From Telmatospirillum sp. (lineage in GTDB: Bacteria > Pseudomonadota > Alphaproteobacteria > Rhodospirillales > Magnetospirillaceae), in the NCBI GenBank assembly GCA_031291415.1, contig JARLJB010000357.1:1-52854 (forward strand): 52,854 bases of DNA, read 5' to 3'. The position numbers were made by a program, and so were the translations under genes. Shown here one piece after another: positions 1 to 9,673 of this stretch (positions are counted from its first letter, which is position 1; each line of letters starts with the position of its first letter). The notes under the pieces were generated by a model. It did no database searches. It saw only the letters and a program-made list of their open reading frames with translations, and had not been told where the DNA came from.

Positions 1-218
1 ACATCATTCTCGTGGGAATGATTTGGGAACCGATCTACGGGTATCATCAGGGCCAGCGGTCATGTGCACCGCACTCATAGGCCGTACACATGACCGTATC
101 CGACTTGACTGCTCTATCCATCACTTTCCCCTTGCAATGCACGGACCGTCCACACATGACGAAAGAGGTGTGGTTATTATTGCGCCGCTCCTAATGCCTG
201 CGGCAAGACGCCACAGCG

Positions 219-1361
219 CTATTTCAGGACCGTCCACTTCCCACCGCTGATCGTCGTCATCACCCGCGAGCGGTCGTCGAGACCGGAATGGTCCTTCTCG
301 CTCATGTTGAAGACGCCATGGGTGCCGATCAGATTTTTGGTATGTTCCAGAGCGTCGCGAAGACCGCGCCGAAACTCGACGGTTCCCGGCTGCCCCTTCT
401 TCAGCGCTTCCGGCACCGCATTGGCGATCAGCAGGTTGGCATCCCAGGCGTGACCGCCAAACGTGCTGCGCGGACCGAATTTGGCCTCGTATTTGCTGAC
501 ATAGTCGGCCGCCACCGCACGGATGGGATTTTGCGGATCGAGCTGCTCGTAAACCAGCATCGGGCCGACGGGCAGCATGGCCCCCTCGACGTCCTTGCCA
601 CCAACCCGAAGGAAATCGGGATTGGCCGCTCCGTGCGTCTGAAAGATCCGTCCCTTGTAACCGCGCTTGGCCAATTCGTTTTGCGGCAACGCCGCCGGGG
701 TCCCCGCCGCGGCGACCAGCACCGCATCGGGCTTGGTCGACAAGATCTTGGCGATCTGGCCGGTGACGCTCTGGTCGACGCGATTATACCGTTCGCTGGC
801 GCGGATAGTGATTCCCGCCGCTTCGGCCGATTTCTGAAACTCGCTCCACCAGCCTTCGCCATAGGGATCGGCGAAACCGATGAAGGCCACCGTCTTCACA
901 CCCGCCGCTTTCATGGTTTCGACAATGGCGACGACCATCAGGCTGTCGTTCTGGGTCGACTTGAACACCCACTTGGTCTTGGCGTCGGATGGATCGATCA
1001 GCAGCGCCGGCGCCCCCATCGAGACGATCGGCGTCTCAGCCTCGACGGCCGCCTCGCGCATCGCCAGCGTGGTGATCGTCGTGCTGCCGATGATCGCGTC
1101 CACCTTGTTTTCCGAAATGAGCTTCTTGGTATCCTTGACGGCAGTCGTGGTATCGGTGGCGTCATCGAGTACGAAATAGTTGACCTTCTGTCCGGCGATC
1201 GTCGTCGGCATCAACTCCACGGTATTCTTTTCCGGAATGCCCATCGACGCGGCCGGTCCGGTCGCCGACAGCACGACACCGATATTGATGTCGGCCAGGA
1301 CGGGTGTACACCAGAGGCCCGTCGCCGCCAGGGTTCCCAATAGCAGTGCCTTACGCGTCAT
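219..1361 (-). CDS. ABC transporter substrate-binding protein, branched-chain amino acid (LivK) type
   Basis: The 380-residue product has a clear Sec signal peptide (residues 1-24, ending CTPVLA before DINIGVVLS) and the type 1 periplasmic-binding fold typical of LivK/HAAT proteins: an early GxxxSxTGPAASxG segment, then VDAIIGSTTI and VAFIGFADPYGEGWW. These proteins capture amino acids, amides or aromatic acids in the periplasm and hand them to a LivHMGF permease. No permease or ATPase gene is adjacent, so it is an orphan binding protein within this window and its ligand cannot be read from sequence. I prefer the ATG at 1361, which follows AAGGAAG at good spacing; a GTG two codons upstream (1367) is the alternative. 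Confidence 0.85.
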   Translation of the reverse strand: MTRKALLLGTLAATGLWCTPVLADINIGVVLSATGPAASMGIPEKNTVELMPTTIAGQKVNYFVLDDATDTTTAVKDTKKLISENKVDAIIGSTTITTLAMREAAVEAETPIVSMGAPALLIDPSDAKTKWVFKSTQNDSLMVVAIVETMKAAGVKTVAFIGFADPYGEGWWSEFQKSAEAAGITIRASERYNRVDQSVTGQIAKILSTKPDAVLVAAAGTPAALPQNELAKRGYKGRIFQTHGAANPDFLRVGGKDVEGAMLPVGPMLVYEQLDPQNPIRAVAADYVSKYEAKFGPRSTFGGHAWDANLLIANAVPEALKKGQPGTVEFRRGLRDALEHTKNLIGTHGVFNMSEKDHSGLDDRSRVMTTISGGKWTVLK

Positions 1362-1513
1362 CGTCACTTCCTTTTTGTCTTGTCTTCGGGAACCCGGGCT
1401 TTGGCGCCGAGGATCCTCCCCTATGATTGCCGCTCACCTCTCGCTACGACAGGCGCGTCGCGGAATATAGTTGCGCAGCAATGGCTGGGAAAGCGTTTTT
1501 CTGACAAGGGCGT

Positions 1514-1557
1514 GCAAACGGCCAAGCCTTTCGTTCGCCTGCGGCCTGGCCGTTTGC
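1514..1557 (-). terminator. inverted repeat, probable terminator of the aldo/keto reductase gene
   Basis: An 11-bp perfect inverted repeat (GCAAACGGCCA at 1514-1524, TGGCCGTTTGC at 1547-1557) lies 16 bp beyond the aldo/keto reductase stop codon. There is no strong T-run, so it may act as an RNA-stabilising hairpin rather than an intrinsic terminator. Confidence 0.5.
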
Positions 1558-1573
1558 AATCCGGTAGTGACGA

Positions 1574-2623
1574 TCAGACCGGCATCTGCGCCACCAGGTC
1601 GGCCGGGCCCAGCCGGTCATTCGCGGTGGCCCGCTGATGCCAATAGGGATAGAGCAAAGGCGGCGCGCTGACGGTGTCGAGGCGATAGCGTTCCTCATCG
1701 GTCAGCGTCAAATGGGCGGCCGCGATATTGTCTTTGAACTGAGCCTCGTTGCGACCGCCGATGACCAGCGAGGTCACCGCCGGTCGCCCCAAAAGCCAAG
1801 CCAGCGCCACCTGTGCCGCCGATACGCCGCGTTCATCGGCGATCTCGATAAGAACATCGACGATGGTCCACAACCGTTCCTCATCGCGAATCGGCGGCTC
1901 CGTCCAACCGGCAAAACGACGGGTATCGGTTGGTTGATCCTGGTTCCGCCGATACTTCCCGGACAGCAGCCCGCCGGCAAGCGGGCTCCAGACCAGAACA
2001 CCGAGCCCCTGGTCGACTGCGATCGGCAGCAATTCATATTCAGCTTCACGCGCTTCGAGCGTGTAGTGAATCTGTTGCGTCACGAAACGCTGCCGGTGGT
2101 CCCGCTCGCTGACCGCAAGCGACTTCATGACATGCCAACCGGCGTAGTTCGAACAACCGATATAACGGATCTTTCCTTGTCGAACCAAGGCATCGAGGGC
2201 TTCCAACATTTCTTCGAGCGGCGTCATCGCATCCCATTCATGCATGAAATAAATGTCGATGACGTCGGTCCGCAGGCGCTTCAGGCTCTTTTCGCATTCG
2301 CGGATCAGGTGATAGCGCGACACGCCGGAATCGTTCGGCCCGTCGCCGACCCGCATGCGCGCCTTGGAGGCGACGAGAACATCGCCTTTGCGCCGGCCGG
2401 CCAAGATTTCCCCGATCATTTCCTCCGACAAGCCGTCGGAATATCTGTTGGCCGTGTCGATCAGATTGATCCCGGAATCGATGCAAAGATCAATCAGCCG
2501 GCGGGCCTCATCCAAACCGACGGTTCCCACCTTGGCAAAGTTGCCCTTGCCGCCGAAGGTCATTGTTCCCATTGTCAGCGTTGAAATCTTCAGGCCCGAA
2601 CGGCCAAGATATCGATATTCCAT
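1574..2623 (-). CDS. aldo/keto reductase
   Basis: A 349-residue NADPH-dependent oxidoreductase of the aldo/keto reductase superfamily (TIM barrel, cytosolic). The catalytic tetrad is visible: Asp and Tyr in DTANRYSDGLSEE, Lys in VASKARM, and His in YFMHEWD. The segment IRYIGCSNYAGWHV and the C-terminal VTSLVIGGRNEAQ cofactor region are also typical. Its start is MEYRYLGRSG, the usual first residues of the family; the open frame runs 64 codons further upstream, but that stretch crosses a palindromic repeat and reads as non-coding. Substrate unknown. It lies downstream of the AEC carrier on the same strand with a 279-bp gap, so cotranscription is uncertain. Confidence 0.88.
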   Translation of the reverse strand: MEYRYLGRSGLKISTLTMGTMTFGGKGNFAKVGTVGLDEARRLIDLCIDSGINLIDTANRYSDGLSEEMIGEILAGRRKGDVLVASKARMRVGDGPNDSGVSRYHLIRECEKSLKRLRTDVIDIYFMHEWDAMTPLEEMLEALDALVRQGKIRYIGCSNYAGWHVMKSLAVSERDHRQRFVTQQIHYTLEAREAEYELLPIAVDQGLGVLVWSPLAGGLLSGKYRRNQDQPTDTRRFAGWTEPPIRDEERLWTIVDVLIEIADERGVSAAQVALAWLLGRPAVTSLVIGGRNEAQFKDNIAAAHLTLTDEERYRLDTVSAPPLLYPYWHQRATANDRLGPADLVAQMPV

Positions 2624-2695
2624 TTTTGCATTTCCCACAGCTTGTTGTCCCGACGGCGACAGGTTTCTGCCGTCGGTCGGCTGCAAGCGCAGCCG

Positions 2696-2778
2696 CGCCG
2701 CCGATGCGGCGGGAGCCCAGGCGGACGGATGTCCGCCGCCCGGCGTTTGAGGGACCGAAAATGAGCCAGCATTTTCGG
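2696..2778 (+). repeat. intergenic hairpin-variable repeat, copy A
   Basis: Three consecutive hairpins joined by constant blocks: CGCCGC-cgat-GCGGCG (2696-2711), then AGCCCAGG, then GGCGGAC-ggat-GTCCGCC (2720-2737), then CGCCCGGCGTTT (2737-2748), then CCGAAAATG-n6-CATTTTCGG (2755-2778). The constant blocks recur at 23174-23233, 25859-25904 and 52681-52742 while hairpin sequences differ. It lies between the AEC carrier and the aldo/keto reductase. Confidence 0.7.
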
Positions 2779-2902
2779 CGCTTGTTATCAGTTCTCGTCG
2801 AGGCGAGTGGTGCATGGTAAGCGCGACAACAGCATGACGGCGCTTGGTTAAGCAGACAAATGGAAAGATATGATGTAATTAAGCAATGCGTCAGATGAGT
2901 GG

Positions 2903-3829
2903 TTACAAAACCAGCAAAAGACAGGAAATCGTCACAAACGATATGATCGTTGCGACCATCAGCGCTGCGGCACAGACATCTTGCTGGCCATAGGGCCGAC
3001 CCAGCAAGGAAAAGATGGTAACCACCGGCACGCTGGAAAAGATCAGCATCGCTTTTTTCAAAGTCGGATCGATCGACGGGACCAGGAACAGTGCGAGGAA
3101 AATCATGGTCGGATGCAAAAACAGCTTCCCGCCGACAATCCGCCCGACATCGACCATCATGCCCGTCACGCGCAGACCGACCAGTGTGCCGCCGACAAAG
3201 AAGAGCGCAACCGCGCCGGAAGCCATCGCGAACATGTCGACCGCCCGGAAAAGAGCCGAGGGCAAGGCGAGACCGGAGAGCGACATCGCGGTACCGGCCA
3301 AAATGGCGATGATCAACGGATTTTTCGCAAGCCGAAAAGTGACGCCGTGGAAGACCCGGTAGATATTCTTCTTTCCGTGGTTGCAACCGACCTCGGCCAC
3401 GACCAGGCCCAGCGGAATCATCAAAATGTTCTCGACCATCATAGTCATTGCCAAGGCAACGACAGCCGGCGGTCCCAAAACCAGAACGGCAACCGGATAG
3501 CCAATAAAACCGCTGTTGGAAACGGAAGATCCCATGGCAAAAATCGCGCTGGCCGTCGTACTGCGGCCTCGAAACCGGGCGCTCGCGAATATCAGAACAA
3601 AAGTCGACAGAGACCCGATAATATAGACTGTCAAATAATCGAGATTGATAATCTCGACAAAGGAGCGCTGAGACAGAGATCGAAAAATAAGTGCCGGCAA
3701 GGCAAATCTTATGACAAACGATCCCAGCGCCTGGATGTCAGACTTACTTACGATATTCGATCTTGTCGCAAAATATCCAACGAGAACAATTATAAATATC
3801 GGTGACGTAACAGAAAGGACATAAATCAT
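2903..3829 (-). CDS. AEC family transporter (auxin efflux carrier family)
   Basis: A 308-residue polytopic inner-membrane protein with about ten hydrophobic segments in two five-helix halves, starting IYVLSVTSPIFIIVLVGY. It matches bacterial members of the auxin-efflux-carrier family (malate/malonate or unknown organic anion carriers) in length and in conserved spots such as SNSGFIGYPVA and NPLIIAILAG. The bacterial family is poorly characterised and the substrate is not predictable. The 5' part is noticeably more AT-rich than the neighbours. The ribosome-binding site is weak. It is divergent from the suf operon; the 178 bp between its start and the suf promoter hold a degenerate fragment of the intergenic repeat near 3864-3892. 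Confidence 0.85.
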   Translation of the reverse strand: MIYVLSVTSPIFIIVLVGYFATRSNIVSKSDIQALGSFVIRFALPALIFRSLSQRSFVEIINLDYLTVYIIGSLSTFVLIFASARFRGRSTTASAIFAMGSSVSNSGFIGYPVAVLVLGPPAVVALAMTMMVENILMIPLGLVVAEVGCNHGKKNIYRVFHGVTFRLAKNPLIIAILAGTAMSLSGLALPSALFRAVDMFAMASGAVALFFVGGTLVGLRVTGMMVDVGRIVGGKLFLHPTMIFLALFLVPSIDPTLKKAMLIFSSVPVVTIFSLLGRPYGQQDVCAAALMVATIISFVTISCLLLVL

Positions 3830-3985
3830 AACGTTCTATTTTCATGATTGATTTTGCAAAATACGATGAAAATGCCCCGGCGGCAAACGCCGTCTCGGCG
3901 CCAGGCTCCTTATCTCGGTCGTGGTCAGGCCACCCTTCATAGCCGGCTCCTTTTTTCAGGTCAAACCCGGAACGCGATTCCGTGC

Positions 3986-4013
3986 TTGCATCCGCCGTCA
4001 GGCTGACTATTTT
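3986..4013 (+). promoter_or_regulatory. predicted suf operon promoter
   Basis: TTGCAT at 3986-3991 and TATTTT at 4008-4013 with a 16-bp spacer form a plausible sigma-70-type promoter. The -10 box ends 4 bp before the palindrome at 4018-4034. Prediction by eye. Confidence 0.45.
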
Positions 4014-4017
4014 AATT

Positions 4018-4034
4018 AGGACTTATTTGGTCCT
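4018..4034. promoter_or_regulatory. predicted SufR (Rrf2) operator
   Basis: AGGAC-N7-GTCCT is a perfect 5-bp inverted repeat in an AT-rich context, between the predicted -10 box and the sufR start. Rrf2-family cluster sensors normally autoregulate from such promoter-overlapping palindromes, so repression of sufR-sufBCDSUT when cluster-loaded is the natural reading. Not proven. Confidence 0.55.
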
Positions 4035-4051
4035 GTTTTAAAAAGGGCTCC

Positions 4052-4534
4052 GTGGTGCGACTGAACCGCATGACCGATTATGGGGTGGTGATTCTCTGCC
4101 AAATGGCACGCGGATCCCAGGACGCGATGGTCACCGCGCCCTATCTGGCCGAGGTCACGCATCTCCCGCTCCCCAGCGTCAGCAAATTACTAAAGCTGCT
4201 GACCCAAAAAGGCATCCTCAAAGCGCAACGTGGCGCCAGCGGCGGCTATGGTCTGGCCCGGCCCGCCGAAGCCATCACAGCCAGCGATATCGTGTTTGCC
4301 TTGGAAGGACCGATCGAGTTGACCGATTGCATCGAAGGTGGTGATGGGGGCTGCGAGCGCGAACGATCCTGTTCGCTTCGCGGTCACTGGAACCCGGTCA
4401 ATCTGGCCATCGAGCAAGCCCTCAGCAAAGTAACTCTGCGGCAAATGGCGACCCCCCGCTCGCCCTTCGATTTTATCCGCGGCATCGATGCGATGGACGG
4501 CAAACCCAGAATCAACGACGGAGTAAGGCCATAA
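4052..4534 (+). CDS. Rrf2-family SUF regulator (SufR/IscR-like)
   Basis: A 160-residue Rrf2-family winged-helix repressor. The N-terminus ([14 protein letters not shown]) aligns with the usual start of the SUF-associated Rrf2 regulators, followed by the DNA-reading helix around [13 protein letters not shown] (residues 38-50) and the wing [12 protein letters not shown]. Three cysteines (Cys93, Cys101, Cys107) followed by His112 match the [Fe-S] ligand region of IscR-type sensors, although the first cysteine spacing is two residues longer than in E. coli IscR. It is the first gene of the suf operon and its stop overlaps the sufB start (TAATG). GTG at 4052 is chosen; ATG at 4070 would remove the conserved first strand. 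Confidence 0.88.
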   Translation: MVRLNRMTDYGVVILCQMARGSQDAMVTAPYLAEVTHLPLPSVSKLLKLLTQKGILKAQRGASGGYGLARPAEAITASDIVFALEGPIELTDCIEGGDGGCERERSCSLRGHWNPVNLAIEQALSKVTLRQMATPRSPFDFIRGIDAMDGKPRINDGVRP

Positions 4535-5976
4535 TGGATGGCATCGAACAGGTCCGGTCCCTGACCGACCAGAAATACAAATATGGCTTCGTCACCGATA
4601 TCGAGGCCGACGTCGCGCCCAAGGGACTGAATGAGGACATAATCCGTCTCATCTCAGCCAAGAAGGGCGAGCCGGAATGGCTGCTGGAATGGCGATTGCG
4701 CGCCTATAAGGTTTGGCTGGAGCAGACCGAGCCGAACTGGGGCAAGCTGCATTATCCGCCCATCGACTACCAGGACGCCTATTACTACTCGGCCCCCAAA
4801 AGGAAGGACGGGCCGAAAAGCCTCGCCGACATTGATCCCAAGCTGCTCGAGACTTACGAGAAACTGGGAGTTCCGCTGCACGAACGGGCGGCACTGGCCG
4901 GCGTCGCGGTCGATGCGGTGTTCGACAGCGTGTCGGTGGCGACGACCTATAAAGGCAAGCTCGAGGAACTGGGCATCATCTTCACCTCGTTCTCCGAGGC
5001 GGTGAAGACGCATCCTGAACTGATCCGTAAATATCTGGGCTCGGTGGTCCCTTACTCCGACAACTATTTCGCCACGCTGAACAGCGCGGTATTCACCGAC
5101 GGCAGCTTCGTCTATGTCCCGCCGGGTGTCCGCTGTCCGATGGAATTGTCGACCTATTTCCGCATGAACGCCGAGAAAACCGGTCAGTTCGAACGAACCC
5201 TGATCGTCGCCGACAAGGGCGCCTACGTCAGCTATCTCGAAGGCTGCACCGCACCGATGCGCGACGAAAACCAGTTGCATGCGGCGGTCGTCGAACTGGT
5301 GGCTCTCGATGAGGCCGAAATCAAATATTCCACCGTGCAAAATTGGTATCCCGGCGACGAGCAGGGACGTGGCGGTATCTACAACTTCGTCACCAAACGC
5401 GGCGCCTGCCGTGGACGCGCCTCGCGCATTTCGTGGACGCAGGTGGAAACCGGCTCGGCCATCACCTGGAAATACCCGAGCTGCATCCTGCAAGGCGACG
5501 ATTCGGTGGGAGAGTTCTATTCGGTGGCCATCACCAACAACTTTCAGCAGGCCGATACCGGAACCAAGATGATCCATATCGGCCGCAACACGCGGTCCAA
5601 CATCATCTCGAAGGGCGTCTCGGCCGGCCATGCCGACAATACCTATCGCGGGCTGGTAAAGGTCCTGCCGAAGGCCCAAGGGGCGCGCAACCGCACCCAA
5701 TGCGACAGTCTGTTGATCGGCAACACCTGCGGCGCCCATACCGTGCCTTACATCGAATCGCGCAACTCCTCGGCGCGCATCGAGCACGAGGCGACGACCA
5801 GCAAAATCAGCGAGGAACAACTTTTTTACGCCCGCCAGCGCGGTCTGTCTGAGGAGGAAGCCGTGACGCTCATCGTCAACGGTTTCTGCCGCGACGTGCT
5901 GCAGCATCTGCCGATGGAGTTTGCCGTCGAGGCGCAGAAACTGGTGGCCTTGAGCTTGGAAGGGAGTGTGGGGTAA
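4534..5976 (+). CDS. sufB: Fe-S cluster assembly scaffold SufB
   Basis: SufB is the beta-helical core subunit of the SufBC2D scaffold, where persulfide sulfur and iron are assembled into nascent clusters in the cytosol. The 480-residue product has the full family length. Diagnostic stretches include [14 protein letters not shown], the [19 protein letters not shown] segment, the conserved [12 protein letters not shown] cysteine region and [18 protein letters not shown], whose Glu/His are at the SufB-SufD assembly interface in the E. coli complex. It overlaps sufR by one base and sufC by one base (both TAATG), indicating translational coupling. Confidence 0.97.
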   Translation: MDGIEQVRSLTDQKYKYGFVTDIEADVAPKGLNEDIIRLISAKKGEPEWLLEWRLRAYKVWLEQTEPNWGKLHYPPIDYQDAYYYSAPKRKDGPKSLADIDPKLLETYEKLGVPLHERAALAGVAVDAVFDSVSVATTYKGKLEELGIIFTSFSEAVKTHPELIRKYLGSVVPYSDNYFATLNSAVFTDGSFVYVPPGVRCPMELSTYFRMNAEKTGQFERTLIVADKGAYVSYLEGCTAPMRDENQLHAAVVELVALDEAEIKYSTVQNWYPGDEQGRGGIYNFVTKRGACRGRASRISWTQVETGSAITWKYPSCILQGDDSVGEFYSVAITNNFQQADTGTKMIHIGRNTRSNIISKGVSAGHADNTYRGLVKVLPKAQGARNRTQCDSLLIGNTCGAHTVPYIESRNSSARIEHEATTSKISEEQLFYARQRGLSEEEAVTLIVNGFCRDVLQHLPMEFAVEAQKLVALSLEGSVG

Positions 5977-6725
5977 TGCTCGAAATCCGTAATCTGCATG
6001 CGTGCGTCGACGGCCGGGAAATCCTCAAGGGCATCGACCTGACTATTCCGGCCGGCGAGGTTCACGCGGTGATGGGGCCGAACGGCTCCGGCAAGAGCAC
6101 GCTTTCCTATGTGCTGGCCGGCCGCGACGGCTACAAGGTCACCGAAGGGTCGGTCCTTTACCGGGGTCAGGACCTGCTGGCCATGAAAACCGAGGAACGG
6201 GCCTGTCTGGGGCTGTTCCTCGCTTTCCAAAATCCCGTCGAAATTCCCGGCGTCACCGGCGTCAACTTCCTGAAGACGGCGGTCAACGCGGTCCGTCGCT
6301 CGCGCGGTCAATCCGAGCTCGATGCCATGCAGTTCCTCAAACTGGCACGGCGCAAGGCGAAGGAACTCGGGGTCGGCGAAGAGATGCTGCGCCGTGCCGT
6401 CAACACCGGTTTCTCGGGCGGTGAGAAAAAACGCTACGAAGCCCTGCAAATGGCATTGCTCGAACCGAAATTCATGATCCTCGACGAGACCGACTCGGGG
6501 CTCGACATCGATGCCTTGCGAGTGGTCGCCGAGGCGGTGGATTCTTTCCGCAGTCCCGAACGGGCCATGCTGGTGATCACCCACTATCAGCGCATCCTCG
6601 ATTATATCGTTCCAGACAAGGTGCATGTCCTGGCCGGTGGGCGAATTGTCCAGACGGGTGGCAAGGAATTGGCGGTGGAGTTGGAAAGCACCGGCTACGC
6701 CCAGTTCACGGAGCAGGCGGCATGA
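5976..6725 (+). CDS. sufC: Fe-S cluster assembly ATPase SufC
   Basis: The 249-residue ABC-type ATPase drives conformational change in the SufBC2D scaffold. Walker A is GPNGSGKST (residues 34-42), the Q-loop is FQNPVEIPGV, the signature is FSGGEKKR (146-153), Walker B is FMILDETDSGLD (166-177), and the switch His lies in VITHYQRIL. Glu171 after the Walker B Asp and the SufC-specific TDSGLDIDAL are intact. Overlap with sufB is one base and with sufD four bases (ATGA). It is soluble; no membrane partner is expected. Confidence 0.97.
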   Translation: MLEIRNLHACVDGREILKGIDLTIPAGEVHAVMGPNGSGKSTLSYVLAGRDGYKVTEGSVLYRGQDLLAMKTEERACLGLFLAFQNPVEIPGVTGVNFLKTAVNAVRRSRGQSELDAMQFLKLARRKAKELGVGEEMLRRAVNTGFSGGEKKRYEALQMALLEPKFMILDETDSGLDIDALRVVAEAVDSFRSPERAMLVITHYQRILDYIVPDKVHVLAGGRIVQTGGKELAVELESTGYAQFTEQAA

Positions 6726-7981
6726 TCGACACGACCCCTTGGCTGGATGCCCTGCATCAGGCGGCACGGGTCAGATCCGATGCCGCCGGGCTGCCGACGC
6801 GCCGCGACGAGGCCTGGAAATACACCGATATCGGAGCCCTTGGCGTCGCCTCCTTCCCTTTGGCCGGGCGACCGCAAGGCAGCCTGCCGACGGTTGCGCC
6901 TTTGACGACGGACGCCCTGCAACTGCTGTTGGTCAACGGCAGCTTACAGGTCCTGCCGGGGGCAGAACTTCCCGCCGGCGTCGTTATCGGGCGTTTGGAT
7001 GGCAAGGCTTCTGCGGAGTTGGTTGAAGCCCATCTGGGAAAAGTCATTCCCGCCGAGGCCAAGTCGCTGGCGGCACTCAACAGCGGTTTGTTTGACGACG
7101 GTGTGCTGGTCCGCGTCGGGGCCGGCGTCACGCTGGAGCGCCCCATCGAAATCGTTTCGGTTGGCCAAGCCGGCGGTGATCCGCTGGCGTTCCATCCTCG
7201 TTGCCTGCTGGTCATAGAGGATGGCGGAGCGGCTACCCTGGTCGAGCGGCACCAGGGTAGCGGTCGCTATTTTTCCAATTCCGTGCTGGAAATCGCCCTC
7301 GGTGCCGGCGCCTCGCTTCGCCATTACACGCTGCAAGACGAGTCGCCGGAGGCCGTTCATGTGGCGACCACCGGCATCGAGCTTGCCGCCGGTTCGCGTT
7401 ACGCCGGGATGCTGGTGCAGACCGGCAGCCGGTTGAGCCGCCACGAAACCCACGCGGCGTTGGCGGGCGACGGGGCGTCGTTCGAACTGGACGGCGCCTA
7501 TGTCGGGGCCGGCAAACAGCACCTCGACAACACCACGTTCGTCACGCATACAGCCCCCGGCGGCAAGTCCCGCCAGCTGTTCAAAGGCGTTCTCGACGAC
7601 CAGTCGCACGGTGTCTTCCAGGGCACGGTGCGGGTCGAGCGGGCGGCGCAAAAGACCGACGCCCACCAGCTCAGCAAAACATTGCTGCTGTCCGAGCAAG
7701 CCGAAATGGATGGCAAGCCCGAACTGGAAATCTACGCCGACGACGTGAAGTGCGGTCATGGCTGCACGGTCGGCGATATCGACGAAACGGCCTTGTTTTA
7801 CCTGCGGGCCCGCGGCATCGACGCGGAAACAGCCCGTCAATTACTGATCGAGGCTTTCCTGGGAGACGTGCTGGAGAAAATTGCGGCCGAGCCGGTACGG
7901 ACGGCGTTTGCCGCAGTGGTCGGTGAGTGTCTTAAGGGCGCCCATGCGACAAGGAGGACCAATGATCATCACCAAGGCTGA
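6722..7981 (+). CDS. sufD: Fe-S cluster assembly protein SufD
   Basis: SufD pairs with SufB in the scaffold and is needed for iron entry. The 419-residue protein has the alpha-helical N-terminus with RRDEAWKYTDI, the characteristic SufD opening, then the beta-helix and the C-terminal KCGHGCTVGDIDETALFYLRARGID motif containing the conserved cysteines and histidine. The last 20 bases overlap the sufS start. The start overlaps the sufC stop (ATGA). Confidence 0.95.
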   Translation: MIDTTPWLDALHQAARVRSDAAGLPTRRDEAWKYTDIGALGVASFPLAGRPQGSLPTVAPLTTDALQLLLVNGSLQVLPGAELPAGVVIGRLDGKASAELVEAHLGKVIPAEAKSLAALNSGLFDDGVLVRVGAGVTLERPIEIVSVGQAGGDPLAFHPRCLLVIEDGGAATLVERHQGSGRYFSNSVLEIALGAGASLRHYTLQDESPEAVHVATTGIELAAGSRYAGMLVQTGSRLSRHETHAALAGDGASFELDGAYVGAGKQHLDNTTFVTHTAPGGKSRQLFKGVLDDQSHGVFQGTVRVERAAQKTDAHQLSKTLLLSEQAEMDGKPELEIYADDVKCGHGCTVGDIDETALFYLRARGIDAETARQLLIEAFLGDVLEKIAAEPVRTAFAAVVGECLKGAHATRRTNDHHQG

Positions 7982-9212
7982 AGCGGGCCACGTTTACGAC
8001 ATCGACCGCGTCCGCGCCGATTTTCCCATTCTCGCCCGGCCGGTTCGCGGCCGGCCGCTGGTCTATCTCGACAACTCCGCCTCGGCGCAAAAGCCGCAAG
8101 TGGTGATCGATGCCGAGAGCTTTGTCTATGAAACCGAATATGCCAACATCAACCGCGGCCTCTATTACTTGAGCGAACGGGCGACGGAACGCTACGAGGC
8201 GTCGCGGCGGACGGTGCAGCATTTCATCAACGCCAAGCATTCGCGCGAAGTGATCTTCACCCGCAACACGACGGAGTCGATCAATCTGGTCGCCGCCAGC
8301 TACGGCCGGCGTTTCCTGCAGCCGGGTGACGAGATCATCATTTCCGGCCTTGAGCACCACTCCAACATCGTGCCCTGGCAATTGTTGCGCGATGAACGGG
8401 GAATCGTCATCAAGGTTGTCCCGGTCGCCGACAACGGCGAGGTGTCGGCCGAAGCGGTCGCCGCCCTGCTCGGCCCCCGCACCAAGCTGGTGTCCGTGGC
8501 CCATGTCTCGAACGTTCTGGGCACCATCCTGCCGGTCGCCGACATCATTCGCCAGGCCCATGCGGTCGGCGCCAAGGTGCTGATCGACGGTGCCCAGGCC
8601 GTCATGCATCTGCCAGTCGATGTGCAAGAGCTCGATGCCGACTTCTATGCCTTCTCAAGCCACAAGATTTACGGTCCGACCGGCGTTGGCGTGTTGTACG
8701 GCAAGGAGGAGCTGCTCAACGCCATGCCGCCCTATCAGGGCGGCGGCGACATGATCCACACCGTCACTTTCGAGAAAAGCACCTGGGCGGAGCTGCCGGC
8801 CAAATTCGAAGCCGGCACGCCAGCGATCGCTCAAGTCGCGGCGCTTGCCACTGCCATCGACTATGTGTCGAAACTGGGCCTTGCGGCCATCGCCGCACAC
8901 GAGGCCGATCTGCTGGCCTATGCGACACAGTCGCTGCAAGAGATTCCCGGACTGCGTATCTTCGGAACAGTGCCGCACAAGGCGGCGGTCGTCTCATTCG
9001 CGCTTGAATCCGCGCATCCGCACGATATCGCCCAGGTTCTCGACAACTCCGGTGTGGCGATCAGGGCGGGCCACCATTGCGCACAACCGCTCATGGAACG
9101 TTTCGACGTGCCGGCCTTGGCACGCGCCTCGTTCGGCCTTTACAACACCCGGGCCGAGGTCGACGCGCTGGTGGCGGCAGTGCGAAAGGTTGAGGAGCTT
9201 TTCGGACAATGA
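7962..9212 (+). CDS. sufS: cysteine desulfurase SufS (class II)
   Basis: SufS is a PLP enzyme converting L-cysteine to alanine and an enzyme-bound persulfide. In the 416-residue product the PLP lysine is Lys235 in FSSHKIYGPTG, and the persulfide cysteine is Cys373 in the short RAGHHCAQP loop that marks class II desulfurases, which need a sulfur acceptor protein. Here the acceptor is most likely the adjacent SufU. The start at 7962 follows AAGGAGG by four bases; the open frame upstream overlaps sufD and is not needed for the family alignment. Confidence 0.96.
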   Translation: MIITKAEAGHVYDIDRVRADFPILARPVRGRPLVYLDNSASAQKPQVVIDAESFVYETEYANINRGLYYLSERATERYEASRRTVQHFINAKHSREVIFTRNTTESINLVAASYGRRFLQPGDEIIISGLEHHSNIVPWQLLRDERGIVIKVVPVADNGEVSAEAVAALLGPRTKLVSVAHVSNVLGTILPVADIIRQAHAVGAKVLIDGAQAVMHLPVDVQELDADFYAFSSHKIYGPTGVGVLYGKEELLNAMPPYQGGGDMIHTVTFEKSTWAELPAKFEAGTPAIAQVAALATAIDYVSKLGLAAIAAHEADLLAYATQSLQEIPGLRIFGTVPHKAAVVSFALESAHPHDIAQVLDNSGVAIRAGHHCAQPLMERFDVPALARASFGLYNTRAEVDALVAAVRKVEELFGQ

Positions 9213-9673
9213 ACGACGATTTACGGGATCTTTATCAGGAAGTCATTCTCGATCACGGCCGGCATCCGCGAAACCGACGCATCATCGAAGACGCCAACCA
9301 CCATGCGCATGGCGAGAACCCGCTGTGCGGCGACAAGCTGATGGTCTTTCTCAAGGTCAATGCCGCCGGCGTGATCGATGATGTCTCTTTCGAGGGCAAA
9401 GGTTGCGCCATCTCGACGGCGTCGGCCTCGCTGATGACCGAGGTTGTCGTCGGCAAGACGCAAAAACAGGCCGAGGATTTGTTTGCCGCCTTCCACGCCC
9501 TGACCACCGGCGGCGAGCCGCCGGTTCTGCCGGAAGATCTCGAGGATGACTTTGATCGGCTGTGTGTGCTGGCCGGCGTGCGGGATTATCCCGTTCGAGT
9601 CAAGTGCGCCACGCTCGCCTGGCACACGCTGGAAGCGGCGATGCATGACGCGCAGAAGGTGACGACGGAATGA
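9209..9673 (+). CDS. sufU: SufU-type zinc-dependent sulfur acceptor/scaffold
   Basis: A 154-residue IscU-fold protein. The ligand residues of SufU are present: Cys40 and Asp42 (NPLCGD), Cys66 (GKGCAIS) and Cys133 (VKCATLAWHTL). The insertion of about 20 residues between the second and third cysteine (residues 95-120), the mark that separates SufU from IscU, is present. In characterised systems SufU accepts the persulfide from SufS through zinc-ligand exchange, doing the job SufE does in E. coli; no sufE is in this operon. ATGA overlap with sufS and with the next gene. Confidence 0.92.
   Translation: MNDDLRDLYQEVILDHGRHPRNRRIIEDANHHAHGENPLCGDKLMVFLKVNAAGVIDDVSFEGKGCAISTASASLMTEVVVGKTQKQAEDLFAAFHALTTGGEPPVLPEDLEDDFDRLCVLAGVRDYPVRVKCATLAWHTLEAAMHDAQKVTTE

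Noticed and set aside
1-218. Small ORF at 23-250 near the window start
   Set aside because: No ribosome-binding site or recognisable features; overlaps the end of the binding-protein gene.
2624-2815. 64-codon N-terminal extension of the aldo/keto reductase
   Set aside because: It runs through repeat element A and the family N-terminus begins at 2623.
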